Assembly: GCA_944325255.1 (NCBI GenBank)
Contig: CALUZH010000005.1
Span: 1 to 60,271 of the forward strand
Length of the DNA: 60,271 bases
Direction: 5' to 3'
Origin: an uncultured Erysipelotrichaceae bacterium
GTDB taxonomy: Bacteria; Bacillota_I; Bacilli_A; Erysipelotrichales; Erysipelotrichaceae
Shown here: in pieces, positions 53,384 to 60,271 of the stretch
Layout: the number at the start of each line of letters is the position of its first letter
Numbering within the stretch: the first letter of the stretch is position 1
Notes under the pieces: generated by a model
Told to the model about the DNA's origin: nothing
What the model saw: the letters and a program-made list of their open reading frames with translations, nothing else
Databases searched by the model: none
Translations under genes and position numbers: made by a program

Positions 53384-54121
53384 TCATCCTTTACGGTAAG
53401 CCGACAAAAATTGGGCCGTTCTTTCTTGTTTAGGATGTTCAAAAATATCTTCCGGACTTCCTTCTTCCGCTATTTTGCCATTTTCCATAAAGATAACCTT
53501 ACTTGAAACATTACGGGCAAAATTCATCTCATGCGTAACGACGATCATTGTCCTTCCTTCCTTGGCCAAATCCCGCATAACATTCAATACTTCATTGATA
53601 AGTTCGGGATCCAGGGAAGATGTCGGCTCGTCAAAATAGATGACTTCCGGATCAGAAACTATCGCCCGGGCAATAGCTACCCGCTGCTGCTGGCCACCGG
53701 ACAATTGGCGGGGATAGTAATCATAGCGATCGGAAAGACCGACCTTATCTAAGGCTTTGCGGCTTTTTTCATAAGCTTCTTCCTTAGGCATCTTACGGGC
53801 TACAATCAAACCTTCAGCTACATTCTGCATAGCTGTCTTATTGATAAAAAGATTATAGTTTTGAAATACAAAAGCGGTCTTTTTGCGCAAGTTAAAAATA
53901 TCCTTCTTACTGATATTGCCCATATCATAGCTTTCGCCGTCAAAAATCATCGTCCCCTTATCACTGCTGTTTAAAAAATTCATGCAACGCAAAAGCGTTG
54001 TTTTGCCGGAACCGCTGCTGCCCAAAATGGATATAACATCACCCTTATCAACTTTTAAATCAATGCCCTTTAATACTTCAAGTCCGTCAAAGGACTTATG
54101 TAAATCTTTTATTTCCAACAT
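53384..54121 (-). CDS. Polar amino acid ABC transporter ATP-binding protein (cystine-type)
   Basis: 245 residues. Walker A is [10 protein letters not shown], the Q-loop VFQNYNLF, the signature [14 protein letters not shown], Walker [15 protein letters not shown] and the switch His VTHEMNFA. It belongs to the GlnQ/TcyC subgroup of polar amino acid importers. Third gene of the transporter, after the binding protein and permease. Confidence 0.92.
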   Translation of the reverse strand: MLEIKDLHKSFDGLEVLKGIDLKVDKGDVISILGSSGSGKTTLLRCMNFLNSSDKGTMIFDGESYDMGNISKKDIFNLRKKTAFVFQNYNLFINKTAMQNVAEGLIVARKMPKEEAYEKSRKALDKVGLSDRYDYYPRQLSGGQQQRVAIARAIVSDPEVIYFDEPTSSLDPELINEVLNVMRDLAKEGRTMIVVTHEMNFARNVSSKVIFMENGKIAEEGSPEDIFEHPKQERTAQFLSAYRKG

Positions 54122-54130
54122 ATTGCCACC

Positions 54131-54787
54131 TCAATCCTTAAGTTTCTTTTCAAAATAAGTTTGTAACTTAGTCAAAACAGTGCAAAACATAAGATAAATC
54201 AAGGCTACTTCACAATATAAGATAAAGGTCTCATAGGTAGCGGCTGCCACTCTTTGGGCCACCATAAACATATCGACAACGGTAATGCTGGCGGCCAAAG
54301 ATGTATCTTTAATAAGACCGATAAGCGAGTTGCTGAGTGGCGGGAAGGCCGTCTTTAAAGCTTGCGGCATAATAATCCGCCACATAATCTGAACATAATT
54401 CATGCCGACACAATATCCCGCTTCAAATTGGCCTTTGGGTACAGATTCAATAGCGGCTCTGATCGTTTCCGAAGCATAGGCTCCGGTGTTAATTGAAAAG
54501 ACAATTATGGCCGAAGGAAAGGCATCAATGACAATGCCGATGCTTGGCAAGCCGAAAAAGACAACAAAAAGCTGAACTAAAAGCGGTGTACCGCGAATGA
54601 CCCAAACATAAAAGCGGGCCAATTGTTTAAGCACCTTGATATTGGCGACCTGAACTACAGCCACCACTAAGGCAATGACCATAGCAATTGAGAAGGATAT
54701 AACTGTTAAAGGAATAGTAACAACTATTCCCTGTTTTAACATATCCCAAAAGGCATTGATGATGATTTCTATTATTCTGCTGTCCAT
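54131..54787 (-). CDS. Polar amino acid ABC transporter permease (cystine-type)
   Basis: 218 residues, about five spans. It has the HisM/TcyB pattern: VIRGTPLLVQLFVVFFGLPSIG, SINTGAYASETIRAAIESVPKGQFEA (the EAA loop, EAGYCVGMNYVQIMWRIIMPQA). It forms the channel as a homodimer in this family. Four bases separate it from the binding-protein gene. Confidence 0.92.
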   Translation of the reverse strand: MDSRIIEIIINAFWDMLKQGIVVTIPLTVISFSIAMVIALVVAVVQVANIKVLKQLARFYVWVIRGTPLLVQLFVVFFGLPSIGIVIDAFPSAIIVFSINTGAYASETIRAAIESVPKGQFEAGYCVGMNYVQIMWRIIMPQALKTAFPPLSNSLIGLIKDTSLAASITVVDMFMVAQRVAAATYETFILYCEVALIYLMFCTVLTKLQTYFEKKLKD

Positions 54788-54791
54788 GAAT

Positions 54792-55580
54792 CTATTCTTC
54801 GCTTGTTACATCCATGCCGAAGTATTTCTCAGAAATGGCTTTAAGTTCGCCGCTTTCTCGCATCTCTTCCAAGGCCTCATTTACGGCATTCAAGAAATTT
54901 TCCTGATTTTTACGTACCGGCACCAATGATGAGGTAGTAAAGTCGGTCCGGGCCACAATCTTTACATCAGCTTCCGGATGATTTTTCATGTAGTCACCAA
55001 ATGCCGTTTCGGCATTGAGGGTAGCATCGGCCCGATCGCTGGCAATAAGTTCCATGGTTTGGTTAACCGAATCAACACTGACTAATTCGGCGCCATATTC
55101 TTGAGCTAGAGTGCCCCAGCTGCTGGTAAGATTTTGGGCTGCTCTTTTGCCGTCTAAATCTTCAAAAGTAGTAATATCCTCATTATCCCCTGCCACCAGT
55201 AAGGCGCCATGAACATAGGTATAAGGTTCTGAAAAATCATATTTTAAGGCTCTTTCTTCCGAATATTCTACTTCATTAATAACCGTATCGACTCTGCCGG
55301 AATCCATGGCCGCAAAAAGGGAATCCCATTCAGCTTCAAAAAATTCTACTTCGACACCCAAATGTTCGCCGATAGCCTTGGCTACTTCAACATCAAAGCC
55401 AACCAAATCACCATTATCATCATGATAACTGTTTGGCGAATAAGTACCTTCGGTACCGACAACCATTACCCCGGCATCTTGAATTTTAGCCAATTGATCT
55501 TCATCATCCGAAGAATTATTGCAGGCTGATAAACTTAATATCATAACTAAGCTAAGTGTCAATAATAGTAACTTTTTCAT
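54792..55580 (-). CDS. Amino acid ABC transporter substrate-binding lipoprotein (cystine-type)
   Basis: 262 residues. The signal peptide ends in LSLSACNNS (lipobox). The family 3 binding protein core includes VVGTEGTYSPNSYHDDNGDL and VGFDVEVAKAIGEHLG, with the ligand pocket segments DFSEPYTY and NLTSSWGTLAQEYG. The TYSPNSYHDDNG segment is the form found in cystine binders. Being beside a C-S lyase supports cystine or another sulfur amino acid as substrate; this is inference. Confidence 0.88.
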   Translation of the reverse strand: MKKLLLLTLSLVMILSLSACNNSSDDEDQLAKIQDAGVMVVGTEGTYSPNSYHDDNGDLVGFDVEVAKAIGEHLGVEVEFFEAEWDSLFAAMDSGRVDTVINEVEYSEERALKYDFSEPYTYVHGALLVAGDNEDITTFEDLDGKRAAQNLTSSWGTLAQEYGAELVSVDSVNQTMELIASDRADATLNAETAFGDYMKNHPEADVKIVARTDFTTSSLVPVRKNQENFLNAVNEALEEMRESGELKAISEKYFGMDVTSEE

Positions 55581-55582
55581 TT

Positions 55583-56752
55583 TTATCGCTCCTTTTTAAA
55601 TGCTTCTATGCTCATACTAAGACGCTTTAAAGCATCTTCGATTACTTGTTTTGGATAAGCGGTATTCATACGCAAATAATAATTGCCATCACCCCGATAA
55701 ATGGAGCCATCCGCCAAAATAAGACCGCTTTTTTCCCGAATATATTTGGCCAAAGCAACCGAATCATTGGCTATTTTTCGACAATCAATCCATAAAAGAT
55801 AAGTAGCTTTGGAAGGAATGACCCGCAACTCAGGAATATTGTCCCTAATATATGAACGAATCAAGTCCTTATTGTGTTTAATATATACCATCAATTCGTC
55901 CAGCCAATATCCGCATTGACTAAAGGCGGTTTCGGTTGCCGTCATGGCAAAGGCATTAGGCTCGGCAACTTCATCGGTATTAATTGCCCGTCTTACCCGA
56001 TTTCTTAAACCTTCTTCAAAGACGACGATAGCCGAACTTTGTAGACCGGCTAAATTAAAGGCCTTGGATGGAGCAATACAGGTGACGCTGTTATATTTAG
56101 CTTCATCGCTCACTTTAGCAAAGGGAACATAGGCTTCATGAGGATCAACCAAATCGCAATGAATTTCATCACTGATGACAATTACATGGTTTTTCTTGCA
56201 GAGATGGGCTATTTGTGCAAGTTCATCTTTAGACCATATGCGACCGACCGGATTGTGCGGGTTGCACAGAATCATCAAAGTTGTTTGGGGATCGGCCAAT
56301 TTAGTTTCAAGATCAGCAAAGTCGATATGATAGTTGCCGTCTTCATCTTTTAAAGGACATTCAAGAATATAACGTCCGTTATTATATATAGAATTAAAGA
56401 AGATATTATAGACCGGGGTAAAGACCAATACTTTTTCGGCCGGAGTAGTAAGCTTGCGTACCAAGCTGGAGATAGCAGGAATTACGCCGGTGCAAAACAA
56501 TAAGTCTTCTTTAGCAAATTTGATGCCATGTCTTTTTTCCCACCAATTGATAATACTTTCATACCATTTGTCACTGACATCCGTATAGCCGTAAATACCA
56601 TGCTCAACCCGTTTTTGCAAGGCTTCTACAATCTCCGGAGCGGCCTTAAAATCCATATCGGCAATCGATAAAGGAAGTTCATTCTCCTTCACATCCCACT
56701 TGGAAGCATAAGTACCTCGCCGATTGATTATTTCATCAAAATTAATTGTCAT
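55583..56752 (-). CDS. MalY/PatB-type PLP-dependent C-S lyase/aminotransferase
   Basis: About 389 residues of fold-type I. FDEIINRRGTYASKWD at the start is typical of the MalY/PatB (cystathionine beta-lyase) family. The PLP lysine is in CIAPSKAFNLAGLQSS, with NPHNPVGRIW and SDEIHCDLV for cofactor binding. It splits cystathionine or cystine to give homocysteine or sulfide, pyruvate and ammonia. It is the first gene of the transporter operon. ATG 56752 is preferred; a TTG at 56779 lengthens the frame without good support. Confidence 0.88.
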   Translation of the reverse strand: MTINFDEIINRRGTYASKWDVKENELPLSIADMDFKAAPEIVEALQKRVEHGIYGYTDVSDKWYESIINWWEKRHGIKFAKEDLLFCTGVIPAISSLVRKLTTPAEKVLVFTPVYNIFFNSIYNNGRYILECPLKDEDGNYHIDFADLETKLADPQTTLMILCNPHNPVGRIWSKDELAQIAHLCKKNHVIVISDEIHCDLVDPHEAYVPFAKVSDEAKYNSVTCIAPSKAFNLAGLQSSAIVVFEEGLRNRVRRAINTDEVAEPNAFAMTATETAFSQCGYWLDELMVYIKHNKDLIRSYIRDNIPELRVIPSKATYLLWIDCRKIANDSVALAKYIREKSGLILADGSIYRGDGNYYLRMNTAYPKQVIEDALKRLSMSIEAFKKER

Positions 56753-56857
56753 CTTTTCACCATCCCTTTCTTTGTTCAAATATCATAAACCATCTTTGAC
56801 CTTTTAGCAATCGCTTTGCCCATCTGCCAACGAGCGGCATCTCATATTTCAAACAAA

Positions 56858-56863
56858 ATTATA
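56858..56863 (-). promoter_or_regulatory. -10 box of the C-S lyase/transporter operon (TATAAT)
   Basis: On the minus strand TTAACA is followed, 19 bases on, by TATAAT, about 105 bases before the C-S lyase ATG. The spacer is two bases longer than ideal. The leader between them shows no clear riboswitch. Confidence 0.4.
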
Positions 56864-56912
56864 ATACTTTTTGTTAACTGTATGTTAAAACGCTTTCTTA
56901 TATTTTTGATTA

Positions 56913-56921
56913 TGTTACAAT
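56913..56921 (+). promoter_or_regulatory. Extended -10 element (TGTTACAAT) of the SPFH operon
   Basis: TGTTACAAT lies 19 bases before the ATG at 56941, with AGGGGG in between as ribosome site. No clear -35 box; an extended -10 can compensate. Confidence 0.4.
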
Positions 56922-56940
56922 TTAAACATAGGGGGAAACT

Positions 56941-57243
56941 ATGAATCTTAACGGTCAAAATCCCAAAAGGCCCAGCGGTACCATCCTAAACGGAAAACCG
57001 TTGACAAACTACGATCTCAAAAAAGACTTAATGTCTTTACGTCATCGCAAGTGGCATTATAAAAGCAGTCGCTACAGCCGTTCACATATCGGCTCTACGC
57101 GCTTACGTTCCTTTAATGCCGAAACGCAAACGGCAACTAAGCGCAAGAAATCGAAATCTTTCATAATGTATATTGTCATTGGTATTATTTTACTTTATCT
57201 TTTCTTTGAGTTGATACCGTTGCTTATTTACATTTTCCTCTAA
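56941..57243 (+). CDS. Small basic tail-anchored membrane protein upstream of the SPFH gene
   Basis: 100 residues. The first 75 are hydrophilic and strongly basic (SLRHRKWHYKSSRYSRSH); the last 27 form one membrane span (SFIMYIVIGIILLYLF onward). AGGGGGAAACT precedes the ATG. Fourteen bases separate it from the SPFH gene, so they are probably co-transcribed. I recognise no family; a partner of the SPFH protein, in the place often held by NfeD, is an inference from position. Confidence 0.6.
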   Translation: MNLNGQNPKRPSGTILNGKPLTNYDLKKDLMSLRHRKWHYKSSRYSRSHIGSTRLRSFNAETQTATKRKKSKSFIMYIVIGIILLYLFFELIPLLIYIFL

Positions 57244-57257
57244 AGGGGGTCTGTCTT

Positions 57258-58187
57258 ATGTTGTGGCTTTTAATCATCATCCTAATAGTTGTCATCGTCT
57301 TCTTATTTCTTACGGTTCGCATCGTACCGCAAACCGAAGAATATGTCGTTGAATTTTTAGGTCGTTATCATACAACCTGGAAAGCCGGTATCCATGTCCT
57401 TATTCCTTTTGTCGAAAGAATTGCTGCCCGTGCTTCTTTCAAGGAACAATGTGCCGACTTTGAACCACAAAGCGTTATTACCAAAGATAATGTAACTATT
57501 TCGGTAGATACGGTTGTCTACTTTAAAATCTTTGATGCCAAACTCTTTGCCTATGGTGCCGAAAATCCGCTTTTTGCCCTAGAAAATCTTTCGGCTACCA
57601 CTTTGCGTAACCTCATCGGCGAAATTACCTTAGATGAGGCCCTAACTTCCCGAGATACCATCAACGCCAAACTCAAAACTATTCTTGATGAGGCCACCGA
57701 TCCTTGGGGTATCAATGTTTCCCGGGTTGAACTTAAAAATATTGAACCACCGGCTGAAATTAAAAATGCCATGGAAAAACAAATGAAGGCCGAAAGAGAA
57801 AAACGGGAAGCCTTGTTGCAAGCTGAAGCCCACCAGGAATCGGTCATCAAAAAAGCTGATGGTGACGCCAAGGCTTTAGTTTTGGCCGCCAACGCTCAAC
57901 GTGATGCGGAAATTGCCAAAGCCGAAGGTCGAGCCGAAGCTATCCGTAAGATTTATGAAGCCGAAGCTCAAGGCCTGGAGAAACTTAAGGCCGCCCAAGT
58001 TGATAAAGGTGTCCTTTCATTAAAAGCTTTAGAAGCCCTCAAAGATTTAGGTAACGGTCAAGCTACTAAAATCATCGTTCCAAGCGATATCACAAAGAGT
58101 GTCAGCGATCTCAATATCGTCGCCGAAATGCTTGGTACTGACAGCTTAAAGACCGAAACACCAAAACTACAGGACTATAAAGAATAA
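57258..58187 (+). CDS. SPFH/Band 7 membrane protein (stomatin/QmcA-like)
   Basis: 309 residues. An N-terminal span (LWLLIIILIVVIVFLFL) is followed by the SPFH domain (VPQTEEYVVEFLGRYHTTWKAGIHVLIPFVERI, about 25-185). A long charged coiled coil comes next (EKQMKAEREKREALLQAEAH onward, about 175-255), then GNGQATKIIVPSD near the C-terminus. These proteins oligomerise into membrane microdomain scaffolds. AAGGGGGT precedes the ATG. Confidence 0.92.
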   Translation: MLWLLIIILIVVIVFLFLTVRIVPQTEEYVVEFLGRYHTTWKAGIHVLIPFVERIAARASFKEQCADFEPQSVITKDNVTISVDTVVYFKIFDAKLFAYGAENPLFALENLSATTLRNLIGEITLDEALTSRDTINAKLKTILDEATDPWGINVSRVELKNIEPPAEIKNAMEKQMKAEREKREALLQAEAHQESVIKKADGDAKALVLAANAQRDAEIAKAEGRAEAIRKIYEAEAQGLEKLKAAQVDKGVLSLKALEALKDLGNGQATKIIVPSDITKSVSDLNIVAEMLGTDSLKTETPKLQDYKE

Positions 58188-58204
58188 AAAGGGGGAGATT
58201 ATCC

Positions 58205-58678
58205 ATGAAAAAGTTTTTAACCTTACTTCTGGCAGCAACTTTAGTTGCTTGCTCAAACAATCCAGCTCCATCAACTGAACCGACGATGGTTTCCAAAGCA
58301 TGCGAACTTGAACAAAATGGCATGATCTTGACTCTTGAAGCCGTAGCTCCAAGCGAAGATGCCGATGTCGAAACCGTTATTATCACCTGTGAAGCTCCAT
58401 ATGAAACTATGGGTATTACCGAAGATATGCTCACTGATGATATGAAGGACCAACTTGCTGAATTGATGGAATCCGTTATGCTTTCATCTATGGGACAAGA
58501 TGATGAAACAGCCCAATATGTAGAAATCCAAGAAACTACTTTCAACGAAACCGGCTTGTACCTTTCAATGGAAATGGATATCAAGTCCATGGCTGAAGAT
58601 CAAGATGTTGCCGAAGGCCAATTAAGTCTTGACAGCTACGTTGAATCAATGAGCCAAAGCGGCTTCACCTGCGAATAA
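58205..58678 (+). CDS. Lipoprotein, DUF1307/YehR-like
   Basis: 157 residues. The signal LTLLLAATLVACSNN carries a lipobox. The mature part has CELEQNGMILTLEA, a strand-rich middle with PYETMGITEDML, and an acidic end, a pattern I associate with DUF1307 (YehR-like) lipoproteins; the match is from memory and moderate. Third gene of the SPFH operon, with GGGGGAG before the ATG and a terminator after it. Confidence 0.65.
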   Translation: MKKFLTLLLAATLVACSNNPAPSTEPTMVSKACELEQNGMILTLEAVAPSEDADVETVIITCEAPYETMGITEDMLTDDMKDQLAELMESVMLSSMGQDDETAQYVEIQETTFNETGLYLSMEMDIKSMAEDQDVAEGQLSLDSYVESMSQSGFTCE

Positions 58679-58703
58679 TCATTCTTTCGCTAATTAGCAA
58701 ATT

Positions 58704-58737
58704 AAGAGATCAACTTCAAAGGTTGGTCTCTTTTTTT
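58704..58737 (+). terminator. Intrinsic terminator of the SPFH operon
   Basis: AAGAGATCAAC and GGTTGGTCTCTT form a stem of about 12-13 bp (with G-U pairs), followed by a run of T. Confidence 0.9.
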
Positions 58738-58766
58738 ATGAGGTATTTTTTAAAGATAACATTAAT

Positions 58767-58795
58767 TTGACATTTTCTTAACTTCGTCTTAATAT
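58767..58795 (+). promoter_or_regulatory. Sigma-A-type promoter of the acidic lipoprotein gene
   Basis: TTGACA at 58767-58772 is a perfect -35 box; 17 bases later comes TAATAT at 58790-58795. This is the best promoter match in the window. Confidence 0.8.
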
Positions 58796-58800
58796 AACAT

Positions 58801-58850
58801 TTGCTGCAAAAGCAGCAATAGCTAATAAGTCGGGTTTAATATAGCCTGAC
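58801..58850 (+). promoter_or_regulatory. Two hairpins in the 5' leader
   Basis: TTGCTGC (58801-58807) pairs with GCAGCAA (58812-58818), and GTCGGG (58829-58834) pairs with CCTGAC (58845-58850, one G-U). The second stem ends one base before the AAGGAGG ribosome site. An out-of-frame two-codon ORF (ATG AAA TGA at 58862) overlaps the true start at 58867. Confidence 0.5.
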
Positions 58851-58866
58851 CAAGGAGGATTATGAA

Positions 58867-59154
58867 ATGAAATTAGTTACTAAATTATTAGCTTTAGGTT
58901 TGGTTTTGATGGCATTAACCGGCTGCCAAACTTCAACTCAACCGGAAGAAACAGTTGAACCAACAGTTACTCCGGAAGTAACACCGGAAGTTACTCCTGA
59001 AGTTACCCCGGAAGCAACCGAAGAAACGGTTGAGTCTTCAGAAACTGAACAACCTGTTGAAACCGAAGAAACAGTTGAAGGTGAAGAAGAGGTTGTAGTC
59101 GAAGAAGAAGGCGAAACTACTCCGGAACCGACCGAAACCGCCGAAGCTGAATAG
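58867..59154 (+). CDS. Small acidic lipoprotein with a TPEV repeat
   Basis: 95 residues. The signal ends LMALTGCQTS (lipobox). The mature part is almost entirely Glu, Thr, Val and Pro, with a TPEV unit repeated four times and then Glu-rich sequence, so it is intrinsically disordered and strongly negative. No domain or homologue is recognised. AAGGAGG lies eight bases before the ATG, and the gene has its own promoter and terminator. It may act as a charged surface coat or spacer; function unknown. Confidence 0.75.
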   Translation: MKLVTKLLALGLVLMALTGCQTSTQPEETVEPTVTPEVTPEVTPEVTPEATEETVESSETEQPVETEETVEGEEEVVVEEEGETTPEPTETAEAE

Positions 59155-59165
59155 CTATAAGCATG

Positions 59166-59186
59166 GCCCCTTTTCGGGGCTTTTTT
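59166..59186 (+). terminator. Intrinsic terminator of the acidic lipoprotein gene
   Basis: GCCCC-TTTTC-GGGGC followed by six T. Confidence 0.88.
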
Positions 59187-59207
59187 AATGCTTTTATATA
59201 AGCGTTA

Positions 59208-59237
59208 TTGACTTAAAGCTTTCTTTATCTTTATAAT
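59208..59237 (+). promoter_or_regulatory. Promoter of the 29-residue peptide gene
   Basis: TTGACT at 59208-59213 and TATAAT at 59232-59237 with an 18-base spacer. The expected start is about ten bases before the peptide ATG. Confidence 0.7.
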
Positions 59238-59253
59238 TTTGCTGTTTAAAGAT

Positions 59254-59343
59254 ATGAAAATATTATTATATATAATAGCTTGTGTGCTATTCTTTCCAAT
59301 CATAATTATCTGGGCAATCGTGTTATGTATATTAGGAAAATAA
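59254..59343 (+). CDS. 29-residue single-span membrane peptide
   Basis: ATG 59254 opens 29 codons ending in TAA: MKILLYIIACVLFFPIIIIW and then AIVLCILGK. It is one hydrophobic helix with Lys at both ends. A promoter stands just upstream and a terminator begins in the stop codon, so this is a complete transcription unit of about 120 bases. The ribosome site is weak (TTTAAAGAT). Candidates are a type I toxin-like peptide or a small membrane regulator; neither is proven, and a small RNA with a chance ORF is possible. Confidence 0.5.
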   Translation: MKILLYIIACVLFFPIIIIWAIVLCILGK

Positions 59344-59367
59344 AAAGGCTAAAAAAGCCTTTTTTTA
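59343..59367 (+). terminator. Intrinsic terminator of the peptide gene
   Basis: AAAAGGCT-AAAAA-AGCCTTTT with seven T in a row, beginning in the stop codon. Confidence 0.85.
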
Positions 59368-59402
59368 CTATTTAAAATAATAGTGCAAAATTGGAGATAG
59401 TT

Positions 59403-60011
59403 ATGCGTAAATTATTCATTTTATTAAGTATTTTCTCTTTATGTATGCTTAGCGATTGTAACGCTAATATGCCAGAAGGTACCCCTACCAGTACACCTTT
59501 ACAAAGCACACAAGATTCAAATACTACGAATAAATTACTGGTTGTATATTTTTCATCAACCGGCAATACTAAGGCCGTAGCTGAAAAATAACCACCCTTA
59601 AAAATGCTGATCTTTTTGAAATCTTGCCGCTTGACCCCTATACTGATGACGATCTAAATTACAACAATCCGCAAAGTCGTACCTCTCTGGAACATAATGA
59701 TCCCGAAGCTGTTGTTGAGTTAATCTCTACCTATGTAGATGGATGGGATGATTATGAAGTAATTTTTCTAGGCTATCCTATTTGGTTTGGACAAGCAGCA
59801 AAACCTGTCTACACCTTTGTCGCAAATAATGATTTCAATAATAAAACAGTTATTCCTTTCTGCGCATCAGGCGGCAGCGGTATCGGCACCAGCGATCAAA
59901 ATCTTGCCGCTTTAAGCAATGGGGGGGGAATGGCTGGAGGGGATGCGTTTTTCAAGCAGCGCATCCGATTCTGAGATTCAATCGTGGCTTGAAAACTTAG
60001 AGCTCAATTAA
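59403..60011 (+). pseudogene. Flavodoxin-like lipoprotein gene with two homopolymer frameshifts
   Basis: GGAGATAGTT precedes ATG 59403. A signal peptide ends in CMLSDCNAN (lipobox); the flavodoxin FMN loop is YFSSTGNTKAVAEK. The frame then hits TAA, but with one more A in the A5 run (59584-59588) it continues as ITTLKNADLFEI through LGYPIWFG. A G8 run (59921-59928) breaks it again; with seven G the end reads EWLEGMRFSSSASDSEIQSW to a stop at 60009-60011. Otherwise the gene is intact (about 200 residues), so it is a fresh pseudogene, a phase-variable gene or an assembly error. Confidence 0.75.
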
Positions 60012-60253
60012 ACAATATCGATTTTGCAAACAAGTCATATTTGCTAACAATATCATGATTAAAATTTAATCTAAGAAATATAAAAAAGGATGTAGGTGAC
60101 ATTTACCTAATTTGATTGGGCCAAAGAAATGCCACGCTGCATACGATAGCATAAAATATCTTGTGTAAATTCGTTTTTCAAGAAATGTAGAAAAAAAGGT
60201 ATATCCTTAGTAAAATTAGTTCACCACAAACAATTTACGAAAGGAATATACCC
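60012..60253. other. Intergenic region before a possible transposase
   Basis: No gene is visible. TAGGTGACATTTACCTA near 60091-60107 is an imperfect palindrome that could belong to an insertion-sequence end or an operator. AAAGGA lies upstream of the final ATG. Confidence 0.3.
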
Positions 60254-60271
60254 ATGAACTATTTTACTACA
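60254..60271 (+). CDS. First six codons of a gene cut by the window end (possible ISL3-type transposase)
   Basis: AAAGGAATATACCC precedes ATG, and the six codons read MNYFTT. That start is like many ISL3-family transposases, but six residues cannot decide. The gene continues past the window. Confidence 0.3.

Noticed and set aside
1-60271. Alternative genetic code with TGA as Trp
   Set aside because: TGA ends many clearly full-length genes (for example the ATGA overlaps) and TGG is used for Trp throughout.
1-60271. CRISPR arrays, tRNA or rRNA genes
   Set aside because: No regularly spaced repeats and no recognisable tRNA T-loop or rRNA sequence were seen by eye; a tRNAscan or Infernal run would settle small RNAs.

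Overview
The window is AT-rich DNA that reads as a low-GC Gram-positive bacterium (Bacillota), most likely an Erysipelotrichia-like gut or oral lineage. The clues are inference rather than a taxonomic test: lipoproteins with short lipoboxes, a YfhO protein, a BceRS/AB-type module, butyrate kinase, AGGAGG-type ribosome binding sites, and TGA used as a stop with TGG for Trp (standard bacterial code). I saw no rRNA, tRNA or CRISPR array.

Layout. (1) 1-11027: large polytopic envelope proteins, comprising two tandem GT-C-like paralogues, a YfhO protein, two paralogues of one large membrane family (one with a reading-frame break at an A7 tract) and a PTPS-related-type membrane protein. Relics of a lost membrane gene and of an IS3-type transposase lie among them. 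(2) 11591-22686: a co-directional, tightly overlapping surface-polysaccharide operon. It has the three-enzyme UDP-N-acetyl-L-fucosamine route (CapE/CapF/CapG), GT4, GT2, WecF-like and Caps_synth-type transferases, a pyruvyl transferase, an FrhB-like ferredoxin protein and a flippase. No polymerase or initiating phosphoglycosyltransferase is visible. (3) 22667-30759: a scrambled, gene-poor accessory region with an sce7726-like protein, an intact 987-residue primase-helicase of the TOTE conflict type, a GNAT enzyme, a decayed ATPase plus TOPRIM-like pair, and several coding relics. (4) 30906-35359: response regulator, sensor kinase, ABC ATPase and ABC permease of the peptide-sensing/detoxification (Bce) type. 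(5) 35488-40823: a secreted leucine-rich-repeat protein, a Schlafen/AlbA-like relic, an HdeD-like protein, cysteine synthase and two half-size chromate transporters. (6) 40942-50180: a housekeeping run of SNF2 helicase, GNAT, Hpt-like protein, mnmG, Ppx/GppA and ppk1. (7) 50259-56752: DUF362, butyrate kinase and nuclease lipoprotein, then an amino-acid (probably cystine) ABC transporter with a MalY/PatB-type C-S lyase. (8) 56941-60271: an SPFH protein between a small tail-anchored protein and a lipoprotein, an acidic repeat lipoprotein, a self-contained 29-residue membrane-peptide gene, a frameshifted flavodoxin lipoprotein, and the first codons of a possible transposase.

The genes combine into an envelope programme (polysaccharide export, lipid-linked sugar transfer, peptide-stress sensing), sulfur amino acid handling (cysteine synthase, cystine-type uptake, C-S lyase) and polyphosphate turnover. 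The accessory region 22.7-30.8 kb looks like a defence hotspot in which one system is intact and another has been lost. All assignments are from reading the translations; no database search was run.
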